Positions 1-10,296 of a stretch of DNA of 64,000 nt are shown here, one piece after another. Position numbers and translations under genes: made by a program. This DNA comes from Jacaranda mimosifolia. Taxonomy: Eukaryota; Streptophyta; Magnoliopsida; Lamiales; Bignoniaceae. Location of the stretch: contig CM032133.1 of NCBI GenBank assembly GCA_018894105.1, forward strand, positions 11,484,501 to 11,548,500. The letters run 5' to 3'. Numbering within the stretch: position 1 is the stretch's first letter; every line of letters begins with the position of its first letter. A model generated the notes under the pieces. That model had not been told where the DNA came from, searched no databases, and worked only from the letters and a program-made list of their open reading frames with translations.

Positions 1-176
1 TGGAAAGAACGTATACTAAGAATTCTTGACAATTATTCTAATAATTACATATTCAATTTGACCTATGGACGAATATATAAGCGTACATTTCATGCTTGTT
101 TGAGTAATAGCAATGATATTTCCCAATATCATGCTAAGAATAGCTAGGATTTCCAAAAGAAGATGCCATTCGTTTG
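1..176 (-). pseudogene. ndhB: Plastid ndhB fragment (copy 1)
   Basis: Read on the minus strand this encodes an internal piece of NdhB, a membrane subunit of the plastid NAD(P)H dehydrogenase. The landmark is [19 protein letters not shown], followed by an AITQTSM segment and a diverged Q-I-x-YVII. It is cut by the window start at one end and stops abruptly at about 176. Both termini of the gene are missing, so it cannot make a functional subunit. The same part of ndhB recurs in the opposite orientation at 7856-8080. I infer a plastid-to-nucleus transfer because intact ndhB is a plastid gene and the neighbours here are unrelated plastid pieces and retrotransposons. Confidence 0.88.
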
Positions 177-1228
177 ATAACCCCGTGAAGTTTTAGCTGG
201 CTATCATGGTCCAATAAATATTTCAAAATTGGATTTTTCATTTAAGAGCAGTAGGTTAAAGATAAACTCATTTGAAGTTCCCTGTGTGGATCCAAGGGTA
301 GCTTCTATGTTAGCTTTGCTAGCTTGCTTGACTAGTTGTAGCTCAATCGAGCACTATCCCACACTTCTTCCTTGATCTATATATTCACGCACTTTAGAGT
401 TAAGGAATGATGGTTAAGACTTCACACTCTGACTATTTAGAAGGCTAGAATAATACCTTATTGAATTGAAGTGGATAAAGCTCAACATTTCTCTAATTTG
501 AATCGAAAGTTGTTTTTACTCCTCTGCCTTTAAAGGCTGGTTACATCCAATATCTCCCACGAGGCTTCAAGTCCTCTTTATCTAGGCGGAGGTTTACCAC
601 TTCTTTCTTTGTTTTTCTTAGACAAATTAAATTTATACGACTATGTTATTATTGCTAGATTTCAATGTCATAAAATGGACCCATTTTTTTCTATTTGAAA
701 TAGAAAAAAATTAGGATATATATTAGCATATTCCTAATATTAAATGGAATAGAACGACGTAGGGATCCATATGTACACATAGTATCTATTTAGATACGCT
801 TGAATTATCCCTTGAGAATGTATATAACCATATTTTGGCCTGGTCCGATATGGAATAAACTTATAATCATGGAATCGACTCAATCATCAGATTATAAGTT
901 CATAACCCTAGCCTTTTCCTGTTTTGGTTGGAAAAGATCTACTAATTCTTTGATTCCAGTTAGTAAGAGGAATCTTGAACTAAGAAATAGACCCTTTCCT
1001 ACCCGTTCCTATGCAAGAGGGTTTGACGGAATTGAGTTTGCAACTGTCTCGTAAATGCTTCTTATTCTTAGGGGTAGACTCTATGGTGGCCACTCCTAAT
1101 GTCAGGTCCAACTTTGACTTTAGAGGATTACCCATGGACTGAAACTTTCTTCCTAACTTACTTGATGAGTTGCTTAGCTAGCTTGCTTCTAAAGTATGAA
1201 AGTCAATATTTCATTTGCATTTTAAAGA
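177..1228. other. Unassigned, partly organelle-like spacer
   Basis: No gene recognised. The stretch around 600-800 is very AT-rich and looks like plastid intergenic DNA. An open frame at 800-1054 (+) has no family motif that I recognise. The rest has a composition resembling plant mitochondrial spacer. This assignment is by texture only. Confidence 0.35.
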
Positions 1229-1399
1229 AAGCTACGGTTTAATAAGGGCTTTCCAATTAGTACCTATGGGTACATAAGAAATGTATTAAATCGATTCTTT
1301 TTAATGAATAGATCCGATCGCAACTTCGAATATGGAATTCAAAGGGATCAAATAGGAAAGGATACTCTGAATCATAGAACTCTAACGAAATATACGATC
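1229..1399 (+). pseudogene. ycf2: Plastid ycf2 fragment (copy 1)
   Basis: A frameshifted piece of ycf2, the very large plastid gene for a component of the plastid import motor. The clearest match runs from about 1290 to 1397 and includes the segments [20 protein letters not shown] and TLNHRT. Upstream, [16 protein letters not shown] sequence is present but broken by an in-frame stop and a frameshift. Only about 55 codons of a gene of more than 2,000 codons are present. It lies in the same orientation as the ycf2 piece at 8719-9175 but covers a different part of the gene. Confidence 0.85.
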
Positions 1400-2169
1400 C
1401 AGAAGTTCCTATAAAAATGAGAAATGCCCTACCTTTGAGTGTAGTTTGAACTATTGATTCACGTAATTAGAAGTATCCAATTTAGGTTTATGATGAAACC
1501 TAGAAATCGATCACTGATCTAATTTAGGTACCTTTAAAGGATAGATCTCAACAAAAAATTAAAGAGTAACGACAACAAGTGATTGAGTTCAATAGTTCCT
1601 CATATAAAATTATTGACTCTAGAGTTATAGTAATATGGAGAAGACTTATATCAATCAGTTCAAGCATTGACAAACCTTCCGGGAGACAAGGGAGGGAAAC
1701 GCTTTAAGGTTTTTTAAAGAAGGTTCACCTAAGAGAGTCTGAGATTTTCATCATGGTTGGCTAATAGCTCATCAATTTCTATATTGTCCATGGTAACTGC
1801 TCATAGATGGAATTGATGCGTGGAATGCTAAACCTAAAAAAGTGATATCGGCTAAAGAATAACTAAAAGAAAAGAAATCAATTAGAAGTTGCAAGTAGTT
1901 TTGAGACTAATCTCACTTCCTAGCCTGGGATATTCTTCTTATCTTATATATGTTATTTGACGATGAGCCTCTTCCTCTTATCTTTGGGCTGCTCTTAGGC
2001 TAAGATTGAGTTGAGTTTGCTTTTTTTCCGTATTCCTCAGCTCGACTTTCTATTGTCAAAGCTGTCTTTCAAGCTTCCTTGAGTCAGCTCGATAGCTAGT
2101 CTAGTTAAATACCCCTTATTCTCTTCCCTTAATAGGGGTTGCTTCTTCTTCTTGTCCACTTCGGAATAA
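1400..2169. other. Unassigned organelle-like spacer
   Basis: No gene identified. The segment 1400-1660 reads like plastid intergenic sequence. The segment 1900-2160 is pyrimidine-rich, with repeated short gctt and ctct runs, and resembles mitochondrial spacer. I see no tRNA, repeat or ORF worth calling. Confidence 0.35.
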
Positions 2170-2563
2170 ACGTAGGATAGAGGCATTCGAAGAAGCTATT
2201 TTTTTAGACGCAGAAAACAGAAGATACCATTGGAAAATCTACAATTGTCGATCCAACCTGAATAGCAGCATTAGTTATAAAAGGATCCTTAGAGACACAT
2301 TCATCTCTACCTGGTAATAAATAAAGTAGTCGTAACCCTCTTAATCTCTCTACAATTTCATAAAATGGGCTTTCTAGAGATCCCCAATGACCTATCCTCG
2401 CATGAATTGCTAAGGATCCAATAAGTCCCAGATTGATTCCCTCAGATGTGTCAATTAGGCAAATAAGACCATAGTGACTAGGATAGATATCTCGTATCTA
2501 AAAACTATCAGTTAGCCCTATTAGTCCTAAGGGACCTAAATAACTCAATTTTCTCCCATGAAC
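2170..2563 (-). pseudogene. rpoB: Plastid rpoB fragment
   Basis: On the minus strand this encodes a central part of the beta subunit of the plastid-encoded RNA polymerase. The order is HGRKLSYLGP, then [13 protein letters not shown], then [18 protein letters not shown], then a [11 protein letters not shown] segment. One in-frame stop interrupts it before the IRDI segment. Beyond the [10 protein letters not shown] segment (towards lower coordinates) the similarity to rpoB weakens and a stop appears near 2195. The gene normally exceeds 1,000 codons; about 100 are recognisable here. It directly abuts a psbB fragment in the opposite orientation. These two are not neighbours in plastid genomes, so the DNA was rearranged during or after transfer. 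Confidence 0.85.
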
Positions 2564-2570
2564 TATTCCT

Positions 2571-2694
2571 AAGATCTTTGGAATTCATTTCTTTCTCTCT
2601 GGGGTGGCTTGCTTTGGTTTTGGTGCATTTCATGTAACAGGCTTGTACGGTCCTAGAATATGGGTGTTTGATCCTTATGGACTAACGAGAAAAA
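2571..2694 (+). pseudogene. psbB: Plastid psbB fragment
   Basis: Forty-one codons of psbB, encoding the CP47 chlorophyll-binding antenna protein of photosystem II. The piece reads [20 protein letters not shown] and continues into a [11 protein letters not shown] segment ending at DPYGLT. It has no stop codon, but a glycine of the family (GPGIW) is R here. It is a small internal portion of a gene of about 508 codons, so non-functional. It starts eight bases from the end of the rpoB fragment, which points to end-joining of unrelated plastid pieces. Confidence 0.88.
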
Positions 2695-3024
2695 GTAGAC
2701 ATATTCCCGTGAATCCAAGGCCTTCCTAGCAATAGATTGTAGGACGTGTCATTATCAATCACATAACACGTGATTTCATACTTCAAGTCTGCCAGTTGAC
2801 ACTTAAGGTGAATCTTACTAATCGCCCTTAGGGAATCCACATTGTATCCTTGGATGATCATCTTAGTGTGACTTAATTTACTAGTATGGATTCCCTAGTG
2901 AGCTAGAACACGAAGAGATATTCTATTTATAGCAAACCCTGGGTCTATCTACACTCAGGGTCACTTAGCCTCCCCAATGTACCCGAAAGAGGGCTTGTTA
3001 TCCTTCATGTCACCTTCAAATATT
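2695..3024. other. Unassigned spacer
   Basis: No gene or structural RNA recognised. The sequence contains several short imperfect inverted repeats but nothing diagnostic. Confidence 0.3.
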
Positions 3025-3190
3025 CTCACTTATCAAATTCCATTATGGAAGACACTATTTTTTCTAAATAATTCGCCATGATATACCTAATCCATGTATA
3101 ATATCATAAAAAATTGATACAAATCTTTGACTAGTACTTAGTATCGGCAATAGGTCTGACAAAGTATCTAAAAATATCAAATTTAGATAT
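3025..3190 (-). pseudogene. ycf2: Plastid ycf2 fragment (copy 2)
   Basis: On the minus strand this matches the internal ycf2 stretch reading [18 protein letters not shown], then a [11 protein letters not shown] segment and a GISWRI segment. It is short and ends in a stop after frame damage. The same part of ycf2 lies in the opposite orientation within 8719-9175. The two copies have diverged independently, for example by different indels after LPILS. They therefore form a long-range inverted pair about 5.7 kb apart. Confidence 0.85.
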
Positions 3191-4633
3191 TTGTATGATT
3201 AATAAGTTCTTTAAAAGATCTATCGGACTATGGAGTGAATGATTCGATGAATAAATATATGATTCTTTCTTCAATGTGGAATCAATTCACGCAAATTCTT
3301 CCATTTTTCATATAAAAAAATAGAGACAAACGCCTACGAAAAGATTGCTTTGATTTAAGAAAAGGTCATTTGGATTTATCCATGGTTTGTTTGTTTAGTT
3401 TACTTCTTATCCCTATTTCATAATTATCATTTTAACCACAAATAGGATTATTTTTTATTTAAATATGTTCTATTTATATTTGAATATGTTCTATATAATT
3501 CATTTTTCCCCTTTCAAGGAGAAGACATGCTTGTTGCAAGGTTAGGACAGTCAGGTTCGGGAAAGCCTAGAGGAAGTAATTCTTAAAGTTCTCTTAAGAA
3601 AGTGATTGAAGTAGTATGGTAATAACCTCTCCTTAAGAGTTACATGTGACTTAAAGGCCTAACTCTCAAAGTAGTGATGTTTCCCCAAGGGTTTGGTATC
3701 ATAATAGAGTAGTATGCCAAAACTCTTTCTCTTAAGGTGCAGAGCGAACTATCGAACTAGGAGTAGCGATTTCTTTTATTGAAGAAGAAGTTCTTCCTCT
3801 AAATAGATGGCGAGAATCTATTCTTTTTTGTAGGGCGTGGTTAAGCTTTTAGTAGGCAATTGCCTCTTCGGTAGGTAAAATGGCATTTCGGTATTGACCT
3901 AATCGACTGTTAGGCCTGTGGACTTTTATCCATCAGATATGAATGAAAGGGGATGACACAACTCTAAGGATTGGAAAAATCCTTAATATGATAAAGAAAA
4001 GGTCTTTTTTCTTAAAAGTTTCAGTAACAGCAAAAACAATCTATTTGTAATGGCCTCCTTCTTACTCAAGCAAAGCAGTATGCAACCGCATAGAGAAAGT
4101 TAAGCCAATTCCTCTATTTTCATCTTGAAAGATTCAGAAGGCGTTTTCTTTGAGAATCGCTGGTGGTTTACTCAGTCCTTTAAAGATATTCAAAGGATGG
4201 GCAGGGCTTGGAATCTCAAGAAGAGGCTTTTAAATATGAGGAAACAACCTTGTCCAATGTCACCACTGGCCGAGGGCTGAATGGGCTTCACTTCAATGTA
4301 CACGAGATTTATCCAATAGATTTGTCAACGAAGTCCTTATTTCAATAAAATTGAAGCCCCTTTGTGCAATTGATTTAAGTATTCCGATTGAATTTGAACA
4401 TAAAGAGGGAACTCATTAAGGGCTTGCTTCTTTCTTGATGGTTGAATAGCCTATGGGATCAGAAAGGCAAGACTTAAGCTTGTTCTACGATTTCAAAACC
4501 GAGCTTCATGGTGATCCTTAAGTAGGGAGGAAAAGAACTAGCACCCTTTCTTTCCCCATCCTAGCCATAGATGAGAATCTAACCTACCTTTCTTTTCCCT
4601 TTAAGTCTTGTCTAGCTCTAAAATCTAACTTCT
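3191..4633. other. Unassigned organelle-like spacer
   Basis: No gene identified in about 1.4 kb. The part up to about 3520 is AT-rich and plastid-like, and the remainder has a more even composition resembling mitochondrial spacer. No open frame longer than about 60 codons and no tRNA-like fold was noticed. Confidence 0.3.
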
Positions 4634-4815
4634 CTAGGGTACCATTAGTAATCCCATAGGTACTAAAACTATTAAAAGAACACCCAATAATTTATTGGGC
4701 ACTGTACAAAGTATTTGAAATACAGGAAAGAAATACCGTTTAGGTAATATTTCTAAAGGTGTTGCAAATGGATCTGCCAGTTTACCAATCATTGATGGAC
4801 CCGAACCTCTTGCAT
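4634..4815 (-). pseudogene. petD: Plastid petD fragment
   Basis: An internal portion of petD, which encodes subunit IV of the cytochrome b6f complex. It reads [19 protein letters not shown], then a [21 protein letters not shown] segment, ending at LLMVP. The frame is open for about 61 codons, but both ends of the 160-residue protein are absent. Several conserved positions are changed: GEPADPF is GKLADPF and PEWYFF is PKRYFF. It is a transferred and decayed copy, followed on the same strand at higher coordinates by psbI, which is not its plastid neighbour. Confidence 0.9.
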
Positions 4816-4905
4816 TCAACGAACTACCACAATATCAAAGTCGTGAGTTTGGTGAAAAATGATGCTTGATTCTCCTACCTTTCTGCCATGAAAATCCTTT
4901 GGATT

Positions 4906-5016
4906 TTATTCTTCACGTCTAGGATTAAGCCCTGGATCACTCGATAAGAATCCATAGATAAATAGAGAAACAAAAAATATCACTATGGTATAAATGAAGA
5001 GTTTCAGAGTAAGCAT
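4906..5016 (-). pseudogene. psbI: Plastid psbI, full-length open frame out of context
   Basis: Thirty-six codons plus TAA, from ATG at 5016 down to 4906, encode a complete PsbI, the small single-span subunit of the photosystem II core. The N-terminus [10 protein letters not shown] is followed by a hydrophobic membrane span and the end is NPRREE. Length equals that of the plastid protein and there is no frame damage. Differences from the usual plastid protein, such as Y for F in the span and L for R before NP, are conservative or mild. I call it a pseudogene because it is an isolated plastid gene in nuclear repeat DNA, with no transit peptide and no recognisable plastid promoter. Its small size alone could explain why no stop has arisen. 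Confidence 0.85.
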
Positions 5017-5520
5017 TACACAATCTCCAAGATGGTTTTTTGGAAAAAAAGAAAATAGATCGTGCATTTTTCTACCACATATCCTATTTTGACATTCATT
5101 TTGACCAAACCATCTAGTTTCCTTTGATTATTCTGAGGTATATCTCATTTCAAGATTTATCAACTGACTGACTGGGATCCTATTTCCAATCTACTTTATT
5201 TTTTTATTTATTAGGATTTTCTTCAGTTAGTATAACTCTATATGTTTCGCTTAGACAAATTCTCGTGTTTTCACCTAGGATTCTTGCTAAAGAAAGCGAC
5301 TTCAAAATAAAAATAAAATAGAATTCTTATTTTGTGTTTAGACTTAGAGTATCATACCGAAAGGACACTCTAAATCTAAGTAAATACTCAATACCCATTG
5401 AGCCGGATGCCTAGAATATGCTCGTTTTAGGACATGAGAATACGGTCGTTCTCTGCTTAAGCTTAAAAATGGCTTCCTCTCTATAAGGTGTGAACCATTC
5501 ATTTCCCTACCCAGTTAACA
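5017..5520. other. Unassigned plastid-like spacer
   Basis: AT-rich and plastid-like, and it could include degraded psbK-psbI spacer because it lies upstream of psbI. I could not recognise psbK coding sequence in it. Confidence 0.3.
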
Positions 5521-5655
5521 ATTTTTCTTCATCCATGGGCAATGAGTTTCGATGTCTTGGGTGTATCTGTATTTATAGAAGCTTTAATTTTTGTGCTTAT
5601 CTTAATTGTTGGTTTAGTTTATGCATGGCAAAAAGGAGTATTAGAATGGTCTTAG
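5521..5655 (+). pseudogene. ndhC: Plastid ndhC 3' end
   Basis: The last 44 codons and stop of ndhC, a membrane subunit of the plastid NDH complex. The frame reads [20 protein letters not shown], then a [12 protein letters not shown] segment, ending in GVLEWS and a TAG stop at 5653-5655. The upstream two thirds of the gene are missing. The stop overlaps the start of ndhK by 10 bases, as in plastid genomes, so this two-gene junction was transferred as one piece. Confidence 0.9.
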
Positions 5656-5940
5656 CTCCTAAATATTCAGACAATAAAAAGAAAAGGGAAAAAAGATTGA
5701 AAAAGTTATGAATTCCATTGAGTTTCTTTTACTTGATCAAACAACCAAAAATTCAGTTATTTCAACTACCTTAAATGATCTTTCAAATCGGTCAAGACTC
5801 TCTAGTTTATGACCGCTTCTCTGTGGTACCAGTTGTTGTTTTATTGAATTTGCTTCATTAACAGGATCACGATTTGACTTTGATCGTTATGGACTATTAC
5901 TAAGATCGAGTCCTAGACAAGCAAATCTAATTTTAACAGT
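5646..5940 (+). pseudogene. ndhK: Plastid ndhK 5' portion
   Basis: Start of ndhK, a Q-module iron-sulfur subunit of the plastid NDH complex. It begins [13 protein letters not shown], then shifts frame in the lysine-rich segment. In the next frame come [24 protein letters not shown] with a stop, [12 protein letters not shown] and [10 protein letters not shown]. The similarity ends near 5940, so the C-terminal half is absent. Frame damage and truncation make it non-functional. The paired cysteines of the cluster-binding motif GTSCC remain visible. Confidence 0.9.
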
Positions 5941-6057
5941 AGAAAGAGATTTCCCTAAGGAAAACACTTTTAACACTGCCTAATACCCCTTTCTTTTCCA
6001 AAATTTTTTACGAATACGCTTTTTTGATGCAGAAGTACTTTTTTTTGGAACTGCTAT
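5938..6057 (-). pseudogene. rpl32: Plastid rpl32 5' portion
   Basis: On the minus strand this encodes the N-terminal 40 or so residues of plastid ribosomal protein L32. It reads AVPKKSTSASKKRIRKKF, then WKRKGY, a stop, and [13 protein letters not shown]. The start codon has changed from ATG to ATA at 6057-6055. It abuts the ndhK fragment tail to tail. In plastid genomes rpl32 lies in the small single-copy region far from ndhK in the large single-copy region, so this is another rearranged junction. Confidence 0.85.
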
Positions 6058-6245
6058 TTAAATAAAAATTAAGAGACTACTCATTGGTATAGCTCGATGT
6101 GAAAGACATCTATTGATAAAAAAAAAGTCTGCGCTTTTCAAATTCATTATATAAGAAATCCCCTAGTATATGAAAGTGTGAAAAAGTGATTTTGTTGTTG
6201 TGGAATAAGAATCCTTCGTATCTTAATGCATGTATTTAATTTATT

Positions 6246-6795
6246 CAGAGCTAAGATTTCTCATAGTTGGTGCTGCTGCGCATGCAACCATTTTTATTGG
6301 TAAGAGACTATAATCCAACTACTTGATACAACGATCTATTAGATCGTGTCCTTAGACATCGTCATGCAATTATATCACATCTCAACTGGGCATGTATATT
6401 TATAGGCTTTCATAGTTTTGGTTTGTATATTCATAATGATACCATGAGCGCCTTAGGACGTCCTCATGATATGTTTTCAGATAATGCAATACAATTACAA
6501 CCTATTTTTGCTCAATTGATACAAAAGACCCACGCTTTAGCACTAGGTACAACGGCTCCTGGTGCAACGACAAGCAGCAGCTTAACTTGGGTGTGGTGAT
6601 TTAGTAGTAGTAGGCGGCAAAGTGGCTTTGTTACCTATTCTATTAGGAACCGTGAATTTTTTGGTACATCATATCCATGCATTTACGATTCATGTCACGG
6701 TATTGATACTCCTGAAAGGTGTTCTATTTTCTCATAGCTCCCATTTGATACCGGATAGGGAATCATCTATCCAATTTCTATGTTCACATAGGGGC
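6246..6795 (+). pseudogene. psaA: Plastid psaA fragment
   Basis: The longest plastid gene piece in the window: about 180 codons of psaA, a core reaction-centre subunit of photosystem I. The order is [13 protein letters not shown], a [16 protein letters not shown] segment after a frame break, [20 protein letters not shown], then [28 protein letters not shown] and LLKGVLF. The match fades after SSHLIPDR. Frameshifts and stops are present, for example TWVW followed by TGA near 6597. The N-terminal two fifths and the cluster-binding C-terminal part are missing. Confidence 0.9.
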
Positions 6796-7855
6796 TAAAA
6801 AAAGATCCAATTTAAAAAGTAAGGTAATTGAGCGCTGCCTATCCACTCGCTTGAATGAAGCATCGCACTGCCACGATCGTGAATCTTTTTTTGGGCTCAA
6901 AAAGATAGTTCACTCAACTTTCGAGAACATGAAGACTCTAAAAGGGCAAATAATTGATGAAATAGGACCTAGAAGATAGCCTACTGCTAGGGCTTACTTT
7001 GTTTTCGCTCCGCTTGCTCCTATCTATCTTTTTCCCACTATAGTCTAAAAGCTAGGCACCCCCATTAGCCTTTTGACTCTAATTGGTACGTTTGTGTCGT
7101 GTAGTCAAGATTTTTCACTTCACCACAGCAGGAACCTCACTAACCTTATCGGCCAGCTACTCTAACAAAAAAATTAAGAAAATTATGTATTTCAAGTAGG
7201 ATGCTCAGTCTCTCTTTTCATTCATATTCATAGCTGAGTCTACTAAAAGAGGGACCAATCTCATTATGGTGATTAGAGGACACCTCTGATCGTTCACCTC
7301 TAAGCTGACACATTCCCTCCCAGTTATATGATCAAGGGGATCAGTTGGCTGAGAGCAGGGCTATTCCAATGGGGAACAATTACTGGATCTTTTGGCAAAG
7401 TGAAGTTCACTATTCTAGACTTTTCAAACATTGTCTTAGCATCTTCGAGCCAAACTTTTCCACTCTCATATTTAGAGGAATCAAAAAAGTTTTGTTTTCT
7501 TTGACTTATGCCCCAGTCTTACAAGACTTTAAGTCGAGGACTCTAAAGTAGAGCTTTTGTCCCTTTTATTAGCATCTGCGATACTATCAGTAGCAGGAAA
7601 AGAGCCTAATTGACTAACCAGGTTTAGGGGAGAAGGACTCTGCTAAGAAGGAGAGGAAACAAAAGAAGAGAAAAAAGGGGAGAAGCCTTGATGCAGCAGT
7701 AAGAGTAGCTACAAAAGTCAAGTAAGGAACTACCTTTCTTGACGGAGTTATAGTTTAGGAACAACAAAAGAAGGAATGAAGTAGTTTGACCGGTAGTAGC
7801 TAGAAGAGGAGAACAACCTTTAGATAGATGAGGAGTTGGAGAGAAAAAAAGCTCT
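6796..7855. other. Unassigned organelle-like spacer
   Basis: About 1.06 kb without a recognisable gene. A purine-rich stretch (7624-7700) and the neighbouring DNA resemble mitochondrial spacer. I saw no diagnostic motif. Confidence 0.3.
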
Positions 7856-8080
7856 CCCACTCTAGTCGTTGCTTTTTTTTTTCCTGTTACTTTAAAAGTA
7901 GTTGCTTCAGCTTCAGCCACTCGAATTTTAGATATTCCTTTTTATTTCTCAACAAACGAATGGCATCTTCTTCTAGAAATCCTAGCTATTCTTAGCTTGA
8001 TATTGGGAAATACCATTGCTATTACTCAAACAAGCATGAAACACATGCTTGCATATTCATCCACAGGTCAAATTGGATAA
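7856..8080 (+). pseudogene. ndhB: Plastid ndhB fragment (copy 2)
   Basis: Seventy-five codons of ndhB on the plus strand: a TLVVAF start, [14 protein letters not shown], then [20 protein letters not shown] and [19 protein letters not shown]. It ends exactly where a stop follows the glycine of GQIG. It covers the same gene part as the minus-strand piece at 1-176 but extends about 20 codons further upstream. The two copies differ at several positions, so they are either separate transfers or an old duplication. Confidence 0.9.
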
Positions 8081-8718
8081 TCTTTACCCCCTTGTCTTCA
8101 CCAAATAAGCCGACCCCTTCGATTGTAGTATAGTACTTAGTCAAGCAAGAAAACTTCTAATTGAATTTCGCACCGCTCAATCCCTTGCTTCTTGCTTTGA
8201 AGCCCCGACTCTTATTCTAGAGAGAATTAGAGTGCGCTTTTTCCCTTTAAGACCAAGGATTTTCAGAATCTCACCATGCTGCGCTCCTTCTAACAATCTC
8301 GCTTAATCATCATATATCGATCTGGGGATCATTTTGATCGTCGAACCCCTAGAAGATGATTGGTTCTTCATCTTTTTCCCTATAATAAACACAACTCCTT
8401 GAAAGCTCTCGACTCTGGAGATGGAGGTGAAGGCAATTGAATCTTGAATCCTTTGCTCTATCTTCTCTTCTCCATCAGAGGTACATGAGTGTCAATGGTC
8501 ATACTATTTGCAACACACTTCTTCACCCAGATAACATCATTTATATGGATTATATATTTCCCTTTTGTTTTGGACCTGACTTAGCTTCCACTTCCTCAAG
8601 GTGAGCTTCAACTTTATTTTCTTCATCTTCATTCTATACATGTCAGATCATGAATTAGTAATTGCATTCAATTTCATAAAAAAAAAAAATCACAATTGTG
8701 TTGAACTTTCTATTTTTG
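8081..8718. other. Unassigned sequence
   Basis: No gene recognised. The minus strand between about 8370 and 8560 has a codon-like run reading SWVKKC, then IDTHVPLMEKRR and PSPPSPESRAFKE, with stops. It does not look plastid and may be a fragment of a nuclear gene or transposon gag. This is a guess only. Confidence 0.3.
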
Positions 8719-9175
8719 GAATGGAATAAGATCAAGATCAAACCTTATTCCAAACATATATGCCATGGTTTCTTACTTCAACAGGGTATAAATATCTAAA
8801 TTTGATATTTTTAGATACTTTTTCAAACCTATTGCCAATACTAAGTAGCAATAAAAATTTGTATCCATTTTTCATGATATTATGCATGGATTAGGTTTAT
8901 CATGACAAATTCATCAGAAAAAATGGTGTCTTCCACAATGGAATCTGATAAGTGAGATTTCGAGTATGTGTTTACATAATCTTTTTCTGTCCGAGGAAAT
9001 GATTCATCAAAATAATGAGTCACCATTGATATCAACACATCTGAGATTGCCAAATGTTCCGGAGTTTCTCTATTCAATCCTTTTTCCTTCTTCTTGTTGC
9101 TGGATATCTCGTTCGTACACATCTTCTCTTTATTTCTTGTGCCTCTAGTGAGTTACAAATATAATTCGAAAAGGT
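8719..9175 (+). pseudogene. ycf2: Plastid ycf2 fragment (copy 3, longest)
   Basis: About 150 codons of internal ycf2 with frameshifts. Landmarks in order are [64 protein letters not shown] and [15 protein letters not shown]. One frame carries the first half and another frame the CLHNL part. A run of eleven A near 8680 lies just upstream. The copy at 3025-3190 is an inverted, shorter relative. This is the last plastid gene piece before the copia element. Confidence 0.9.
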
Positions 9176-9815
9176 TGGAGGAAGGAACGAAACTGACATA
9201 CTTTTTCAAATGGCCAAAATTCCCCAGAAAATGAAACTTTATTAATTTGAATCTCTCTTTTAGGGCAGAAAAGTGTTTTCATTCAAAAATACATGAAAAA
9301 TGTAAAATTGATCGATTTTTTAAGTGTAACACATGTGTCTTTCTCGATTGATGGATGGCCTATATCGCTTTATAATGTTATTATTATGTTGATGCTATAT
9401 TTTAGAATATAATCTAAAAAAGTTGCTTAAGACTTAGTCCCAGTCTTTAGAATTATTTTTCTCGTACTGTGTAAACGAACTTCCTACTCTTATCTAGCGC
9501 TTCTATATAGAATCTTGTTCTTACTGACCTCCTAAAGATAAAAAGCTATGCGAATTCACAGGTCAAGCTTTCTGAGTTGTTTATTTCCAAACCGAAACAA
9601 CCTATCTTTTCTTCGACTTTGTATCTAGATCTTTAGAGGGTGATAGCCTTCTATCTTTGGCTTCCACTTTCCCATTAGATGTTTTTTGAGCTTATCAGAA
9701 GAGGTATAGATCCTATTGCTAAAGATCATAATTTCATTCGTGTATGAATGCTTTTTGAGCTTGTCAGACCTCTTTTGTTCAGGGGTATGGATCATGTTGC
9801 TAAAGATCATAATAC
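9176..9815. other. Unassigned junction between plastid mosaic and copia element
   Basis: No gene seen. It contains a degenerate two-copy repeat: 9678-9732 and 9746-9813 both begin with a TTTTTTGAGCTT-like core and end in GCTAAAGATCATAAT. The right copy ends where copia leader sequence begins, so the second copy may be part of the junction. Confidence 0.4.
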
Positions 9816-10296
9816 CTGGGTTGTATTAGCTTTATGTTAATCTTTTAGATTAGCATGAGATGTATCTTTGATTCAAGAACCCACACGCGTTGACACTCGA
9901 TCACGAGGGACAACGTGAAGCTGTCTTGAGATGAAGAATGATTGGTAGGTTTGACTTAACACCTAATAGTGTAGATGGCACACAGTCATGTGGGTCTATA
10001 TGAAAAGTGAGGCAAAATATATCAAGAATTGCATGAGATGCAATTAGCAAAAGTTGCTTACCTTTTGATTGCTCGTGGATGGCACTCGGTCACAGGGGTC
10101 CATTGGCTAGTCATTAGGATCTTGATTTTCACTAGGAAATGAGATTTCCCAAATTCTTCTTGGGGGTTAAGGATTTGATAAAATAGTGGGAGAAAAACAT
10201 GCTTGAAAGACCTGAACATGTTTTATATATCAAATTCAATCGCATGCTTATACTCTTTTTTCGCCTCTTGTAGATTTTTGAAATCTTCAAAACAAT

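Noticed and set aside
800..1054. Open frame of 84 codons
   Set aside because: The region looks like organelle spacer. I could not assign it to a family and there is no supporting start context or neighbour.
5490..5711. Single open frame across the ndhC and ndhK pieces
   Set aside because: It reads ndhC out of frame before entering the ndhK frame. The two plastid genes explain the sequence.
7624..7920. Minus-strand open frame of 98 codons
   Set aside because: It overlaps the ndhB fragment on the other strand and is low-complexity (Leu/Ser/Phe-rich), so it is a shadow frame.
1..9175. Interpretation as part of a real plastid or mitochondrial genome
   Set aside because: Nearly all organelle genes are truncated or frameshifted and the flanking DNA is nested nuclear-type retrotransposons. 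A mitochondrial origin for parts of the spacers remains possible.
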